A stretch of 5,970 bases of DNA from CAZXDS01 sp964639525. GTDB lineage: Bacteria > Bacteroidota > Ignavibacteria > Ignavibacteriales > Melioribacteraceae. The position numbers and the translations under genes are program-made. Positions 1 to 5,970 of this stretch are shown one piece after another (position 1 is the stretch's first letter; every line of letters begins with the position of its first letter). Location of the stretch: NCBI GenBank assembly GCA_964639525.1, contig CAZXDS010000205.1, positions 1 to 5,970 on the forward strand. Direction: 5' to 3'. The notes under the pieces were generated by a model that did not search any database, had not been told where the DNA came from, and saw only the letters and a program-made list of their open reading frames with translations.

Positions 1-31
1 CTCTTTGTAAGAGAGTTATTTAGGGTGAGTT

Positions 32-57
32 TTAAGAGTTTTCACACAGCCTCTTAA
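32..57. repeat. Inverted repeat, 7-bp arms
   Basis: TTAAGAG at 32-38 is perfectly complementary to CTCTTAA at 51-57, with a 12-base loop; a T-G pair could extend the stem by one. A smaller hairpin using the same pentamers lies at 1-13 (CTCTT, three-base loop, AAGAG), so the CTCTT and AAGAG copies could pair in alternative ways. No T-tract follows on either strand, so this is not a standard terminator. It could be the decayed or factor-dependent end of a gene outside the window, or chance in AT-rich DNA. The repeat itself is directly seen; a function is not shown. Confidence 0.4.
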
Positions 58-99
58 GTTGTGGGTTAATCAAAAAAGGTTAATATTTTAATTAGTTCA

Positions 100-126
100 C
101 CGGTTTCTTTTACTTTAACTAACCGG
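100..126. repeat. Inverted repeat CCGGTT/AACCGG
   Basis: CCGGTT at 100-105 pairs with AACCGG at 121-126 across a 15-base spacer. A second pair, TTAGTT at 92-97 with AACTAA at 117-122, overlaps the right arm of the first, so the two stems exclude each other. The G+C-rich arms stand out in very AT-rich surroundings. Downstream sequence is T-rich but interrupted, so a rho-independent terminator on the + strand is possible but weak. An operator is the other option. Confidence 0.35.
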
Positions 127-263
127 AAGAATATTTTATTACTTTTCTGCAACCTGTTGTTTTTGCTAACTCTAAATTTGACTCTGAATCGCTACAAAAA
201 TTTTCAGTAAATTGATTTTCATTTAATATTGCATTATGTTTATTAGTCTTGAATAAAAGGCTT

Positions 264-292
264 TTGATTGCGAATTATTTAAAAAATATATT
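264..292 (+). promoter_or_regulatory. Candidate sigma-70-like promoter for the glycosyltransferase
   Basis: TTGATT at 264-269 (four of six matches to TTGACA) is followed after exactly 17 bases by TATATT at 287-292 (five of six matches to TATAAT). Transcription would begin near 299-301, giving a leader of about 17-20 bases that still contains the AAGG at 303-306. A weaker pair, TTGATT at 212-217 with TATGTT at 235-240 and also 17-base spacing, lies upstream as an alternative. AT-rich DNA gives such matches by chance, and if the host uses the Bacteroidota-type promoter consensus these boxes may mean little. Confidence 0.33.
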
Positions 293-316
293 AAAAATTT
301 TTAAGGTTGAGAAGAT

Positions 317-1438
317 TTGTTGGAAAAAAACACTGTACCGGAACCAAATAAAGTAGTTCCAAAAGAAAAGACAAAAGAAAACCCAAATAAAAACCCCAAA
401 ACTACTTCAGTACATAAAAGAAGTAATTACAAGGGTAATAACTATAATAGAAATCGGAATTACAGAAAAAGCTCTAATTATTCAAAGACCACTGCTCGAA
501 AAACTTCTCGATTTCGTAAAATATCAGTAATTGTTCCGCTGCTAAATGAGGAAGAATCACTAAAGCCTCTTTATAATCAGATTAAAGAAAGCGTTACAAA
601 AAGCCGTTTGGATTATGAAATTATTTTCATTGATGACGGCAGCACGGACGATTCCCTGAAAGTAATTAAAGAACTTGCCCGACAGGATGAGAAAATTAAA
701 TACATAAGTTTCAGAAAAAATTACGGCAAATCCGCAGCATTAAACATGGGTTTTAAGTACGCTAAAGGAAGTGCTGTTATTACTATGGATGCCGATTTGC
801 AGGACGATCCGGCAGAAATTCCCAATCTTTTGGGAGAGTTGGAAAAATTTGATTTGGTTTCAGGTTGGAAAAAGAAGCGTTTCGACCCGTTTGTGAAAAG
901 ACATTCTTCTAAATTTTTCAATTATATAACACGAATTATGAGCGGAATAAAAATTCACGATTTTAATTGCGGATTAAAAGCTTATCGCCGTGAAGTAGTT
1001 AAAAACATTGAGGTTCACGGTGAGCTTCATCGGTACATTCCTGTGCTTGCCGGCTGGCAGGGATTTACGGTAAGCGAAGTAGTTGTTATGCATCACGCCC
1101 GCAGGTACGGCAAAACAAAATTTGGAATCTCCAGATTTTTTAAAGGATTTGTTGATTTGATTACCGTGATTTTTACTACTCGGTATATTAAACGACCGAT
1201 GCACTTATTTGGGTTCCTTGGGGCATTGGCTTTCTTTGCCGGATTTATTGTAAATGGAGTTTTGAGTTATCAGTGGATTTTTCAAAATAGATCACTCAGC
1301 AATCGCCCTCTTTTATTACTAGGTGCACTTTTAATTGTTGTCGGTGTTCAATTCTTTTCCGTCGGGTTACTCGGCGAAATGATTGTACATAAGGAAAGTG
1401 AGCAAAATGAAGGCAAGGTTAAAGAGCGAAAGTTGTAA
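317..1438 (+). CDS. Membrane-anchored family 2 glycosyltransferase, polyprenyl-phosphate type
   Basis: The protein probably transfers a sugar from a nucleotide donor to a polyprenyl phosphate on the inner face of the cytoplasmic membrane, as GtrB/DPM1-like enzymes do; the sugar cannot be told from sequence. The GT-A domain begins near residue 68 with VIVPLLNEEESL (71-82), then DDGSTDDS (106-113), the metal-binding DAD of MDADLQDDP (157-165), FNCGLKAYRREV (216-227) and RRYGKTKFGISR (262-273). Two hydrophobic segments at about 297-319 and 330-355 form the C-terminal anchor, followed by a charged tail. The start is TTG at 317, or the adjacent TTG at 320; an in-frame stop at 308-310 excludes anything longer, and no ATG, GTG or TTG occurs in frame again before the catalytic domain. 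AAGG (303-306) and GAGAAG (309-314) are possible ribosome binding sites. At 373 residues it is longer than the usual 310 or so because of a basic, Asn/Lys/Arg/Tyr-rich extension (about 1-67). It has no operon partner here. Confidence 0.9.
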   Translation: MLEKNTVPEPNKVVPKEKTKENPNKNPKTTSVHKRSNYKGNNYNRNRNYRKSSNYSKTTARKTSRFRKISVIVPLLNEEESLKPLYNQIKESVTKSRLDYEIIFIDDGSTDDSLKVIKELARQDEKIKYISFRKNYGKSAALNMGFKYAKGSAVITMDADLQDDPAEIPNLLGELEKFDLVSGWKKKRFDPFVKRHSSKFFNYITRIMSGIKIHDFNCGLKAYRREVVKNIEVHGELHRYIPVLAGWQGFTVSEVVVMHHARRYGKTKFGISRFFKGFVDLITVIFTTRYIKRPMHLFGFLGALAFFAGFIVNGVLSYQWIFQNRSLSNRPLLLLGALLIVVGVQFFSVGLLGEMIVHKESEQNEGKVKERKL

Positions 1439-1445
1439 GCTTTGG

Positions 1446-2447
1446 TCAATTAAATCTTTTCCTCAATAAATAAATAAAAACCGGTGCTCCGAACAAAGCT
1501 GTAATTGCTCCGACCGGAAGTTCTGCTGGTGAAATAATCATTCGCGCAAATGTATCGGCAAAAATTAAAAATGTTGCACCGCCAAAAAATGAAGCCGGTA
1601 ATACTATTCTATTATCGGGACCAAAAATTGTTCTACAAATGTGCGGAATTAAAAGCCCCACAAACCCGATAACTCCTGAAACTGAAACTATAGCACCAAC
1701 CAAAACACTTGCAAGAATGTATGTGTAATTTCTGATAGTTTTTGTTTTAATTCCAAGATGATGAGCACTTTCAGTTCCGAGTGTTAATATGTTATATTTG
1801 TTGGAATTTAAAATAAGTAAAAATGAAATCAGCACGCTGATAATTAGGATATAGTATGCTGCCCCGCTTGATGCACCGGAAAGATTGCCCATCAGCCAAA
1901 ATATTGCCGAGCGAAGTGATTCGTTCAAAAATGAAATCATAATTAGGATTAATGCCGAAAGAAACGCACCGGTCATAACGCCTGTAAGCAGAAGTGTGTT
2001 CGGCTCAAGTTCACCAAACCGCTTGCCGAGTACAAAAACAATAGCAATTACAATTAAAGCACCGCCGAAAGAAAATATTTGTGTAATAAAAAAAGAAGCA
2101 CCAATTAAAAAGGACAAAATAGCACCGAATGCTCCGCCGCTCGAAATTCCAAGTATGTAAGGCTCAGCCAAAGGATTCATTAGAATTGCCTGAAACGCTG
2201 CACCGGCAACAGATAGTCCCCCGCCAACAGCAAAGGCAAGCACAATGCGGGGAAGACGAATATCCAATATTATTGTTCTTATTGTATTGCTGCCGGAAGA
2301 TAAGAATAATGCCGAATAAAATTCATTTATAGAAATATGAACCGAGCCGATAAACATTGCTCCTGCCGCTGCAAGAACTGACAATATCATTAAAAAAAAA
2401 ACTCGAAATAATTGAGCGGATAATGTTAGTCTGTTAGGCTGTGCCAT
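1446..2447 (-). CDS. ABC importer permease, BtuC/FecCD family
   Basis: This is the transmembrane subunit of a type II ABC importer that takes up iron-siderophore, haem or cobalamin across the inner membrane. The 333-residue length is typical, and alternating hydrophobic stretches fit the roughly ten-helix fold. Family motifs are clear: RLPR (64-67), GLSVAGAAFQAILMNPLAEP (77-96) followed by LGISSGGAFGA (99-109), FWLMGNL (183-189), LGIKTKTIRN (231-240), IGFVGLLIPHICR (260-272) and AELPVGAITALFGAPVFIYL (308-327). The last resembles the matching region of E. coli BtuC, but substrate choice cannot be read from a permease alone. The ATG lies inside obg, giving a 22-base overlap, with no Shine-Dalgarno visible before it, so translation probably depends on ribosomes finishing obg. 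No ATPase or substrate-binding gene is in the window; this is the last gene of its run. I leave the symbol blank because btuC, fecD, fhuB-like and hemU members cannot be separated here. Confidence 0.93.
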   Translation of the reverse strand: MAQPNRLTLSAQLFRVFFLMILSVLAAAGAMFIGSVHISINEFYSALFLSSGSNTIRTIILDIRLPRIVLAFAVGGGLSVAGAAFQAILMNPLAEPYILGISSGGAFGAILSFLIGASFFITQIFSFGGALIVIAIVFVLGKRFGELEPNTLLLTGVMTGAFLSALILIMISFLNESLRSAIFWLMGNLSGASSGAAYYILIISVLISFLLILNSNKYNILTLGTESAHHLGIKTKTIRNYTYILASVLVGAIVSVSGVIGFVGLLIPHICRTIFGPDNRIVLPASFFGGATFLIFADTFARMIISPAELPVGAITALFGAPVFIYLLRKRFN

Positions 2448-3412
2448 AAAACATCAAGAGTCTGTTGAATATTTAATCCTGCAACCGAAGAAAAAATCAA
2501 TAACTTTTCCTCGTATCCATCAACTTTTTTATTTGCTAGTTTTTCCAATTCTTCTTTTGGTAATAAATCCGCTTTGGATAAGGCAAGAATTTTTTTCTTT
2601 TTGCTTAAAACCGGACTATATTTTTCAAGTTCCATTAACAGCGTGTTGTAACTTGCCGAAATATTTTCGTCCGTACAATCCACAAGCAGTAAAAGTATTT
2701 TTGTCCTTTCAATATGCCGTAAGAACTGCAAGCCCAAACCTTTGCCGAGATGCGCACCTTCAATAATACCGGGAATATCAGCTACTGTAAAACTTTTATA
2801 TGCTTTATATTTTACTATTCCTAAATTCGGTTTAAGTGTTGTGAACGGGTAATCTGCAATTTTCGGTTTGGCGGCTGAAATAGCAGAAATAAAAGTTGAT
2901 TTACCTGCATTAGGAAATCCCACCAAACCAATGTCTGCAATCAGTTTCAATTCAAGAATTATTTTCCTCTCTTCGCAGGATTTACCGTCTTGTGCATAAC
3001 GAGGAGTTTGGTTTGTGGACGTTGCAAAATTAGAATTCCCTTTTCCGCCTCTGCCGCCCTTTAAAATAACAATCTCTTTGCCGCTTTCATTTAAATCGAA
3101 TAAAATTTCTTTTGTTTCAAAATCCTTTATAATTGTTCCTACGGGAACTTTAATGAATTCGTTTTTCCCGCTTCGTCCGTCTTTTAGATTACTACCTCCG
3201 CCCACGCCTTTTTCGGCAATGTATTTCCGGGTGTATTTGAAATCGAGCAATGTTTGCAAGTTTTCATCTGCAATAAAAACCACATCACCGCCTTTGCCGC
3301 CATTACCGCCAACAGGTCCGCCTTTTGGAACAAATTTTTCACGCCTGAAAGCAACAGCACCATTTCCACCGTCTCCTGCTTTTATAAATATTTCTGCATA
3401 GTCTATAAACAT
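2426..3412 (-). CDS. obg: GTPase Obg, ribosome assembly
   Basis: Obg (ObgE/CgtA) is an essential, slow GTPase that binds the 50S subunit late in assembly and is linked to the stringent response. The N-terminal glycine-rich Obg fold spans about 1-158, with the characteristic GDGGNGAVAFRREKFVPKGG (13-32), GGNGGKGGDV (35-44) and KGGRGGKGN (118-126). The G domain follows: G1 GFPNAGKST (165-173), switch I YPFTTLKPNLG (188-198), G3 DIPG (212-215), G4 SKAD (279-282) and G5 near SSVAG (308-312). G4 has Ser in place of the usual Asn of NKxD, a variant I recall from Bacteroidota Obg proteins. The protein ends after the G domain, at 328 residues, so it lacks the C-terminal OCT domain of longer homologues. 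The ATG is two bases after the stop of the upstream acidic-protein gene, with a weak AAGAAG as ribosome binding site. The 3' end overlaps the permease start. The common rplU-rpmA neighbourhood is absent. Confidence 0.97.
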   Translation of the reverse strand: MFIDYAEIFIKAGDGGNGAVAFRREKFVPKGGPVGGNGGKGGDVVFIADENLQTLLDFKYTRKYIAEKGVGGGSNLKDGRSGKNEFIKVPVGTIIKDFETKEILFDLNESGKEIVILKGGRGGKGNSNFATSTNQTPRYAQDGKSCEERKIILELKLIADIGLVGFPNAGKSTFISAISAAKPKIADYPFTTLKPNLGIVKYKAYKSFTVADIPGIIEGAHLGKGLGLQFLRHIERTKILLLLVDCTDENISASYNTLLMELEKYSPVLSKKKKILALSKADLLPKEELEKLANKKVDGYEEKLLIFSSVAGLNIQQTLDVLWHSLTD

Positions 3413-3414
3413 AT

Positions 3415-5592
3415 TTATTTCTTCTTAAAATATTCAGTAATAATTGAATTAAAAATTTTTGCTTCTTTTGAAGTCGGTTTAACTCCGTTTGTATTGTAAA
3501 TTGATTCTAAAATTTTTGAAGCATCCTCTTCTTTTTTACATTCGGAAATACTGTCAATGGCACTTACAAAGTCATCCATGTCGTAATCAAAAATCACTTT
3601 TAGAATCTTATTCATATTTTTATTTTCTAATAATTCCGAAAGCTCAATTTGTGGTGCATGAGCTTCTTCTTCCGGTTCATGTTGTTCATCTTGAATCCCT
3701 TCTTCCTCAGAATTTGCATCTTCAATATTTTCAGTATTCTCCGGTACTAATTCTTCTTGCGAAAATAATTCCGGCTGTTCAACATCGTCTATGTCAGATA
3801 AATTAGTGTCATTGCTCTTTCCCGATAGTTCTTCGCTTTCTTCAAACTCGGTTTTATTATCTGTAGTTAGTTCTTCTTCAAAAATTTCAGATTCCATTTC
3901 CTCAATTATTTCTGTAATATTCTCATGGCTCTCATCTTCCGTAATTATATTTTCAACTTCTTCGGTGGCAGGTTCCTCAACTGATTCGTCTGCCAATTCG
4001 TCCATATTTTCCGACAAATCCTCATCTTCACTTTTACCGAATACAGCATTATTAAGCACATCATTAACGGAATCAATTTCATTATCATCTAAAATTTCAT
4101 CTTCAGAAATTATCTCTTTTTCTGTACTCTTTTCAGATTCCAAGACCTCAACTTCAAACTCAGCAACATTGCTGATAGCTTCTTCCAAATTAGTTTCTTG
4201 TTCGAATTGCTCTTCTTCAATTCCTGAAATAAAACTTTCACTTAAATCTGCTTCAACTTCTGTCGAACTATCATCTTGAAAATTTTCAACCGGATTGTCC
4301 ATCGAATCAACATTTAAATCTTCATCTTCCTCTGCTACCTTTTCAAATTCAAATTTATCATTGTCTTGAACAGTAATCTCTGACTCATCCTCTTCATCTA
4401 ATTCTGATATCTCAGTATCAGCTTGTGCTTCATCCATATCTAATCTTTCATTTTTAGTTTCACTGTTTTCTTCAGCTTCTGCAGAATTTTCGATTGAAGA
4501 ATTGTCCTCCGCTTCAACTTGAACCAAATTTTCATTTTCAGCAGAAGCAAATAATTCTTGCGAAGGTTCATTATTGCTTTGCTCATCTTCAGTGATTACA
4601 ATATCGGTATTATTTTCTTCGGGAGTATTTTCTTTAATTCGAATATCTTCATTCTGCAAATTTGATGCTTGGTTTTGGTTATCAGCGTTAGTGTTCTCAA
4701 TATCTATTTCACTAATATCTTCCGAAACTTCAGTTTCGTTCAAATCAGCATCTATCGGTTCAAATTCGGGTAAATCTTCACTCTTAAACTCATCTTCATC
4801 AATTTGTTCACTTTCCATTGTTTTTAAATTAAAGATTAGTTCACTTGAAGAAAGAGCATTCAACACATCAGAAGTGGCGAATTTTGTTTTTTCGTCATGT
4901 TCAAAAGTATCTTCTAACTTCTTATTGTGATCATCCAAGTCCTTTTCTTGCAAAAATAATTTTACGGCATTAAGCGGCACTGTGTTTTGCTGAATTGTTC
5001 CAATGCTGAAAAATTCCGACATTGAGTTTACGGCAGTTCCAATAATATTCGGCAAATATGAGTCGATTGCAAAATCATCAATTTTTTTAATCAAGCTATC
5101 AACATCAGCTTGCCCCACCGTTATCAATTTTTTCTTATCCAAATATGAAACGAGCGTATCGGTTAAGTAATTGTAAAAATAAACGTACTTGATTATTTGT
5201 TTTACTTCCGCAATGCTCTTTGACTCCTCTTTATCAAAAAGGAATCTACTCAAAGTCCAGCGCGGACGAACTAAAAAATTCACAATAAATGAGATTGAAT
5301 GAAGCAGAAGTTTATCAATATACGCTATAGAAAGTTTTTTACTCTTTTTAATTTCATCGTCAATAAGATTAAAATAGCCGCTTATTTCTTTACCCGAATA
5401 ATCGAAAACAGAATCGTGCAAAAGTTTCTGCCTGTCTTCAAAAATTAAAAAATCAATCTCGGCGGAAACATACTGCAATATTGCCGGATGAATTTCAGAA
5501 GAAACCAATTGTTCAAATGTTAAATACGACCCGATTTTATTAATCCGGTTTACGTTGAAATCGTAAATAAATTTTATTTCTCGCTCAAACAT
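3415..5592 (-). CDS. Uncharacterised protein with a large acidic disordered linker, first gene before obg
   Basis: I do not recognise this 725-residue protein. It has three parts. Residues 1 to about 255 look folded and mainly helical, with hydrophobic runs such as KLLLHSISFIVNFLVRPRW (94-112) and KQIIKYVYFYNYL (131-143), and hold the only Trp. Residues about 257-650 are an acidic low-complexity stretch: by hand count about 38% Asp+Glu against roughly a dozen Lys/Arg, rich in Ser and Asn, without Cys or Trp, hence probably disordered. Residues about 651-725 form a compact end with KILKVIFDYDMDDFVSAIDS (662-681), the only Cys (685), TSKEAKIFNSIITEYF (707-722) and a KKK terminus; this pattern recalls short C-terminal domains of some Bacteroidota hypothetical proteins, from memory only. 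There is no signal peptide and no clear membrane helix, so it is probably cytoplasmic. The ATG at 5592 follows only a weak TGGA-type site; an out-of-frame ATG at 5600 is not used. The two-base spacing to obg implies a shared transcript and perhaps a related role. The frame stays open for 725 codons, so the gene is real. Confidence 0.88.
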   Translation of the reverse strand: MFEREIKFIYDFNVNRINKIGSYLTFEQLVSSEIHPAILQYVSAEIDFLIFEDRQKLLHDSVFDYSGKEISGYFNLIDDEIKKSKKLSIAYIDKLLLHSISFIVNFLVRPRWTLSRFLFDKEESKSIAEVKQIIKYVYFYNYLTDTLVSYLDKKKLITVGQADVDSLIKKIDDFAIDSYLPNIIGTAVNSMSEFFSIGTIQQNTVPLNAVKLFLQEKDLDDHNKKLEDTFEHDEKTKFATSDVLNALSSSELIFNLKTMESEQIDEDEFKSEDLPEFEPIDADLNETEVSEDISEIDIENTNADNQNQASNLQNEDIRIKENTPEENNTDIVITEDEQSNNEPSQELFASAENENLVQVEAEDNSSIENSAEAEENSETKNERLDMDEAQADTEISELDEEDESEITVQDNDKFEFEKVAEEDEDLNVDSMDNPVENFQDDSSTEVEADLSESFISGIEEEQFEQETNLEEAISNVAEFEVEVLESEKSTEKEIISEDEILDDNEIDSVNDVLNNAVFGKSEDEDLSENMDELADESVEEPATEEVENIITEDESHENITEIIEEMESEIFEEELTTDNKTEFEESEELSGKSNDTNLSDIDDVEQPELFSQEELVPENTENIEDANSEEEGIQDEQHEPEEEAHAPQIELSELLENKNMNKILKVIFDYDMDDFVSAIDSISECKKEEDASKILESIYNTNGVKPTSKEAKIFNSIITEYFKKK

Positions 5593-5914
5593 AACACCAT
5601 TCCACTATTTTGGAGTCCAATTTACTTGACCTTCTAAAATGCTTAATTGTAATACTTTGAATAAAAGAAGTATTCCCAAAACAAAAATTTTACTCTTTAA
5701 GCCTTACCCAACATTTTTGGAAAAGACTCATTTATTAACTTTTTAAGATAAGAAAATTTTAAGTTTTAAAAATACTGAAAAAATGTTTTTATTGACGAGT
5801 ATGTTCTCGGATATTTTTTTTGAGAAAATTAAAAATAAATCGTTGAATGAATAACATTATTGTGATTTGCTTTTCCGGCAAACGGCGGACATGTTTGATA
5901 AGTTTATACAATAG
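5593..5914. other. Noncoding region upstream of the acidic protein-obg-permease run
   Basis: These 322 bases should hold the promoter and leader of the - strand run and the trailing sequence of the gene at the right edge. They are extremely AT-rich, with A and T runs around 5741-5790 and a repeated TTTTAAG at 5744-5750-like positions and 5757-5763 that looks like low complexity. The only G+C-rich patch is at 5875-5890, where TCCG (5874-5877) can pair with CGGA (5886-5889); the stem is too short and lacks a T-tract for a terminator. I could not find a convincing pair of -35 and -10 boxes on the - strand. No gene longer than 17 codons is supported. Confidence 0.55.
5651..5674. repeat. Inverted repeat in the leader of the obg run
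   Basis: AATACTT at 5651-5657 is perfectly complementary to AAGTATT at 5668-5674, with a 10-base spacer. It lies about 59-82 bases upstream of the start codon of the acidic protein, where a promoter, operator or leader hairpin would be expected. The repeat is directly seen. Seven-base arms in AT-rich DNA can arise by chance, and arm spacing of 17 bases does not fit a simple one-turn operator. Confidence 0.35.
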
Positions 5915-5970
5915 TTAGTTCTCAATTAGTCTTTCAAATTCTTCTTTTGTAAAAATAGTAACAGCAATTC
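5915..5970 (-). CDS. Partial 3' end of an unidentified gene at the window edge
   Basis: Reading leftward from the right edge, one - strand frame stays open and ends with IAVTIFTKEEFERLIEN and a TAA at 5915-5917. The other two - strand frames hit stops within this stretch. The residues form a typical charged amphipathic C-terminal helix, which favours real coding over chance. Endings of the form 'T-K-E-E-F-E-R-L-I-E' occur in several small regulator and antitoxin families as well as in larger proteins, so I assign no function. Only 17 codons are visible, so it may still be chance. It would be on the same strand as, and about 320 bases upstream of, the obg run. Confidence 0.42.
   Translation of the reverse strand, partial: IAVTIFTKEEFERLIEN

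Larger units (their letters stand above)
1..316. other. Noncoding region upstream of the glycosyltransferase
   Basis: No open frame here can be supported as a gene. The + frame open from the left edge reaches a stop at 55-57 after 18 codons and has no recognisable content; the other frames close quickly. The stretch is strongly AT-rich and contains three inverted repeats (1-13, 32-57, 100-126), a direct repeat GGTTAAT at 64-70 and 78-84, and two promoter-like pairs nearer the gene. It most likely holds the 5' regulatory region of the glycosyltransferase and perhaps the transcript end of a gene to the left of the window. I see no tRNA-like, riboswitch-like or mobile-element structure in it. 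Confidence 0.6.

Noticed and set aside
1..57. Open + frame running from the left edge to a stop at 55-57
   Set aside because: Only 18 codons with no recognisable C-terminal pattern; it overlaps the inverted repeat at 32-57, so I do not call it a gene end.
721..1204. Open - strand frames opposite the glycosyltransferase
   Set aside because: The + strand carries all catalytic motifs of a family 2 glycosyltransferase, so these are antisense shadows.
1885..2332. Open + strand frames opposite the permease
   Set aside because: They are shadows of a clear BtuC/FecCD permease and show no recognisable protein features.
3015..3401. Open + strand frame rich in Pro, opposite the Obg glycine-rich domain
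   Set aside because: It is the complement of the Gly codons (GGN/CCN) of the Obg fold, and the Obg protein is certain.
3791..4279. Open + strand frame rich in Ser, opposite the acidic protein
   Set aside because: It is the antisense image of GAA/GAT-rich codons in the acidic linker; poly-Ser composition has no domain content. The same applies to 4574-4930 and 3489-3806.
317..5592. Functional pairing of the basic glycosyltransferase tail with the acidic protein linker
   Set aside because: Opposite charge alone is not evidence of interaction; the genes are on opposite strands with separate promoters.
5801..5854. 17-codon + strand frame beginning with ATG
   Set aside because: Very short, Lys/Phe/Asn-rich as expected by chance in AT-rich DNA, with no convincing ribosome binding site.
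5874..5889. G+C-rich patch as a terminator for the right-edge gene
   Set aside because: The stem is only 4 bp with an 8-base loop, and no T-tract follows on the - strand.

Overview
The window is AT-rich, roughly one third G+C by eye. It carries one gene on the + strand and a compact three-gene run on the - strand, with two noncoding stretches of about 320 bases at the ends. The protein styles suggest a member of the Bacteroidota/Chlorobiota/Ignavibacteria group: a short Obg GTPase of 328 residues with a Ser-Lys-x-Asp G4 motif, Lys/Asn/Ile-rich proteins, and weak or absent Shine-Dalgarno sequences. This placement is an inference from protein style, not a proven assignment.

Layout from left to right. 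Bases 1-316 hold no supportable gene, several inverted repeats and plausible promoter elements. A membrane-anchored family 2 glycosyltransferase (317-1438, +) follows; it starts at TTG and has an unusual basic, Asn-rich N-terminal extension. It converges on the - strand run with a gap of only 7 bases. Read in its own direction (right to left), that run is: a 725-residue protein with a huge acidic disordered middle (5592-3415), obg (3412-2426), and a BtuC/FecCD-type ABC importer permease (2447-1446). The first two genes are 2 bases apart and the last two overlap by 22 bases, so this is very probably one transcript with translational coupling. Bases 5593-5914 hold the presumed leader and promoter of that run. 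At the right edge, 5915-5970 looks like the last 17 codons of another - strand gene.

Functionally, Obg is the well-understood centre: a ribosome-associated GTPase for large-subunit assembly and stress control. The acidic protein ahead of it is unrecognised and is the most interesting item in the window, because it is tightly coupled to obg. The permease is an orphan here: no ATPase or substrate-binding protein gene lies in the window, and the convergent glycosyltransferase closes the operon. The glycosyltransferase probably transfers a sugar to a polyprenyl phosphate at the membrane and has no evident link to the other genes. I found no RNA genes, mobile elements, CRISPR arrays or clear rho-independent terminators, and no strong case for a wholly new multi-gene system.
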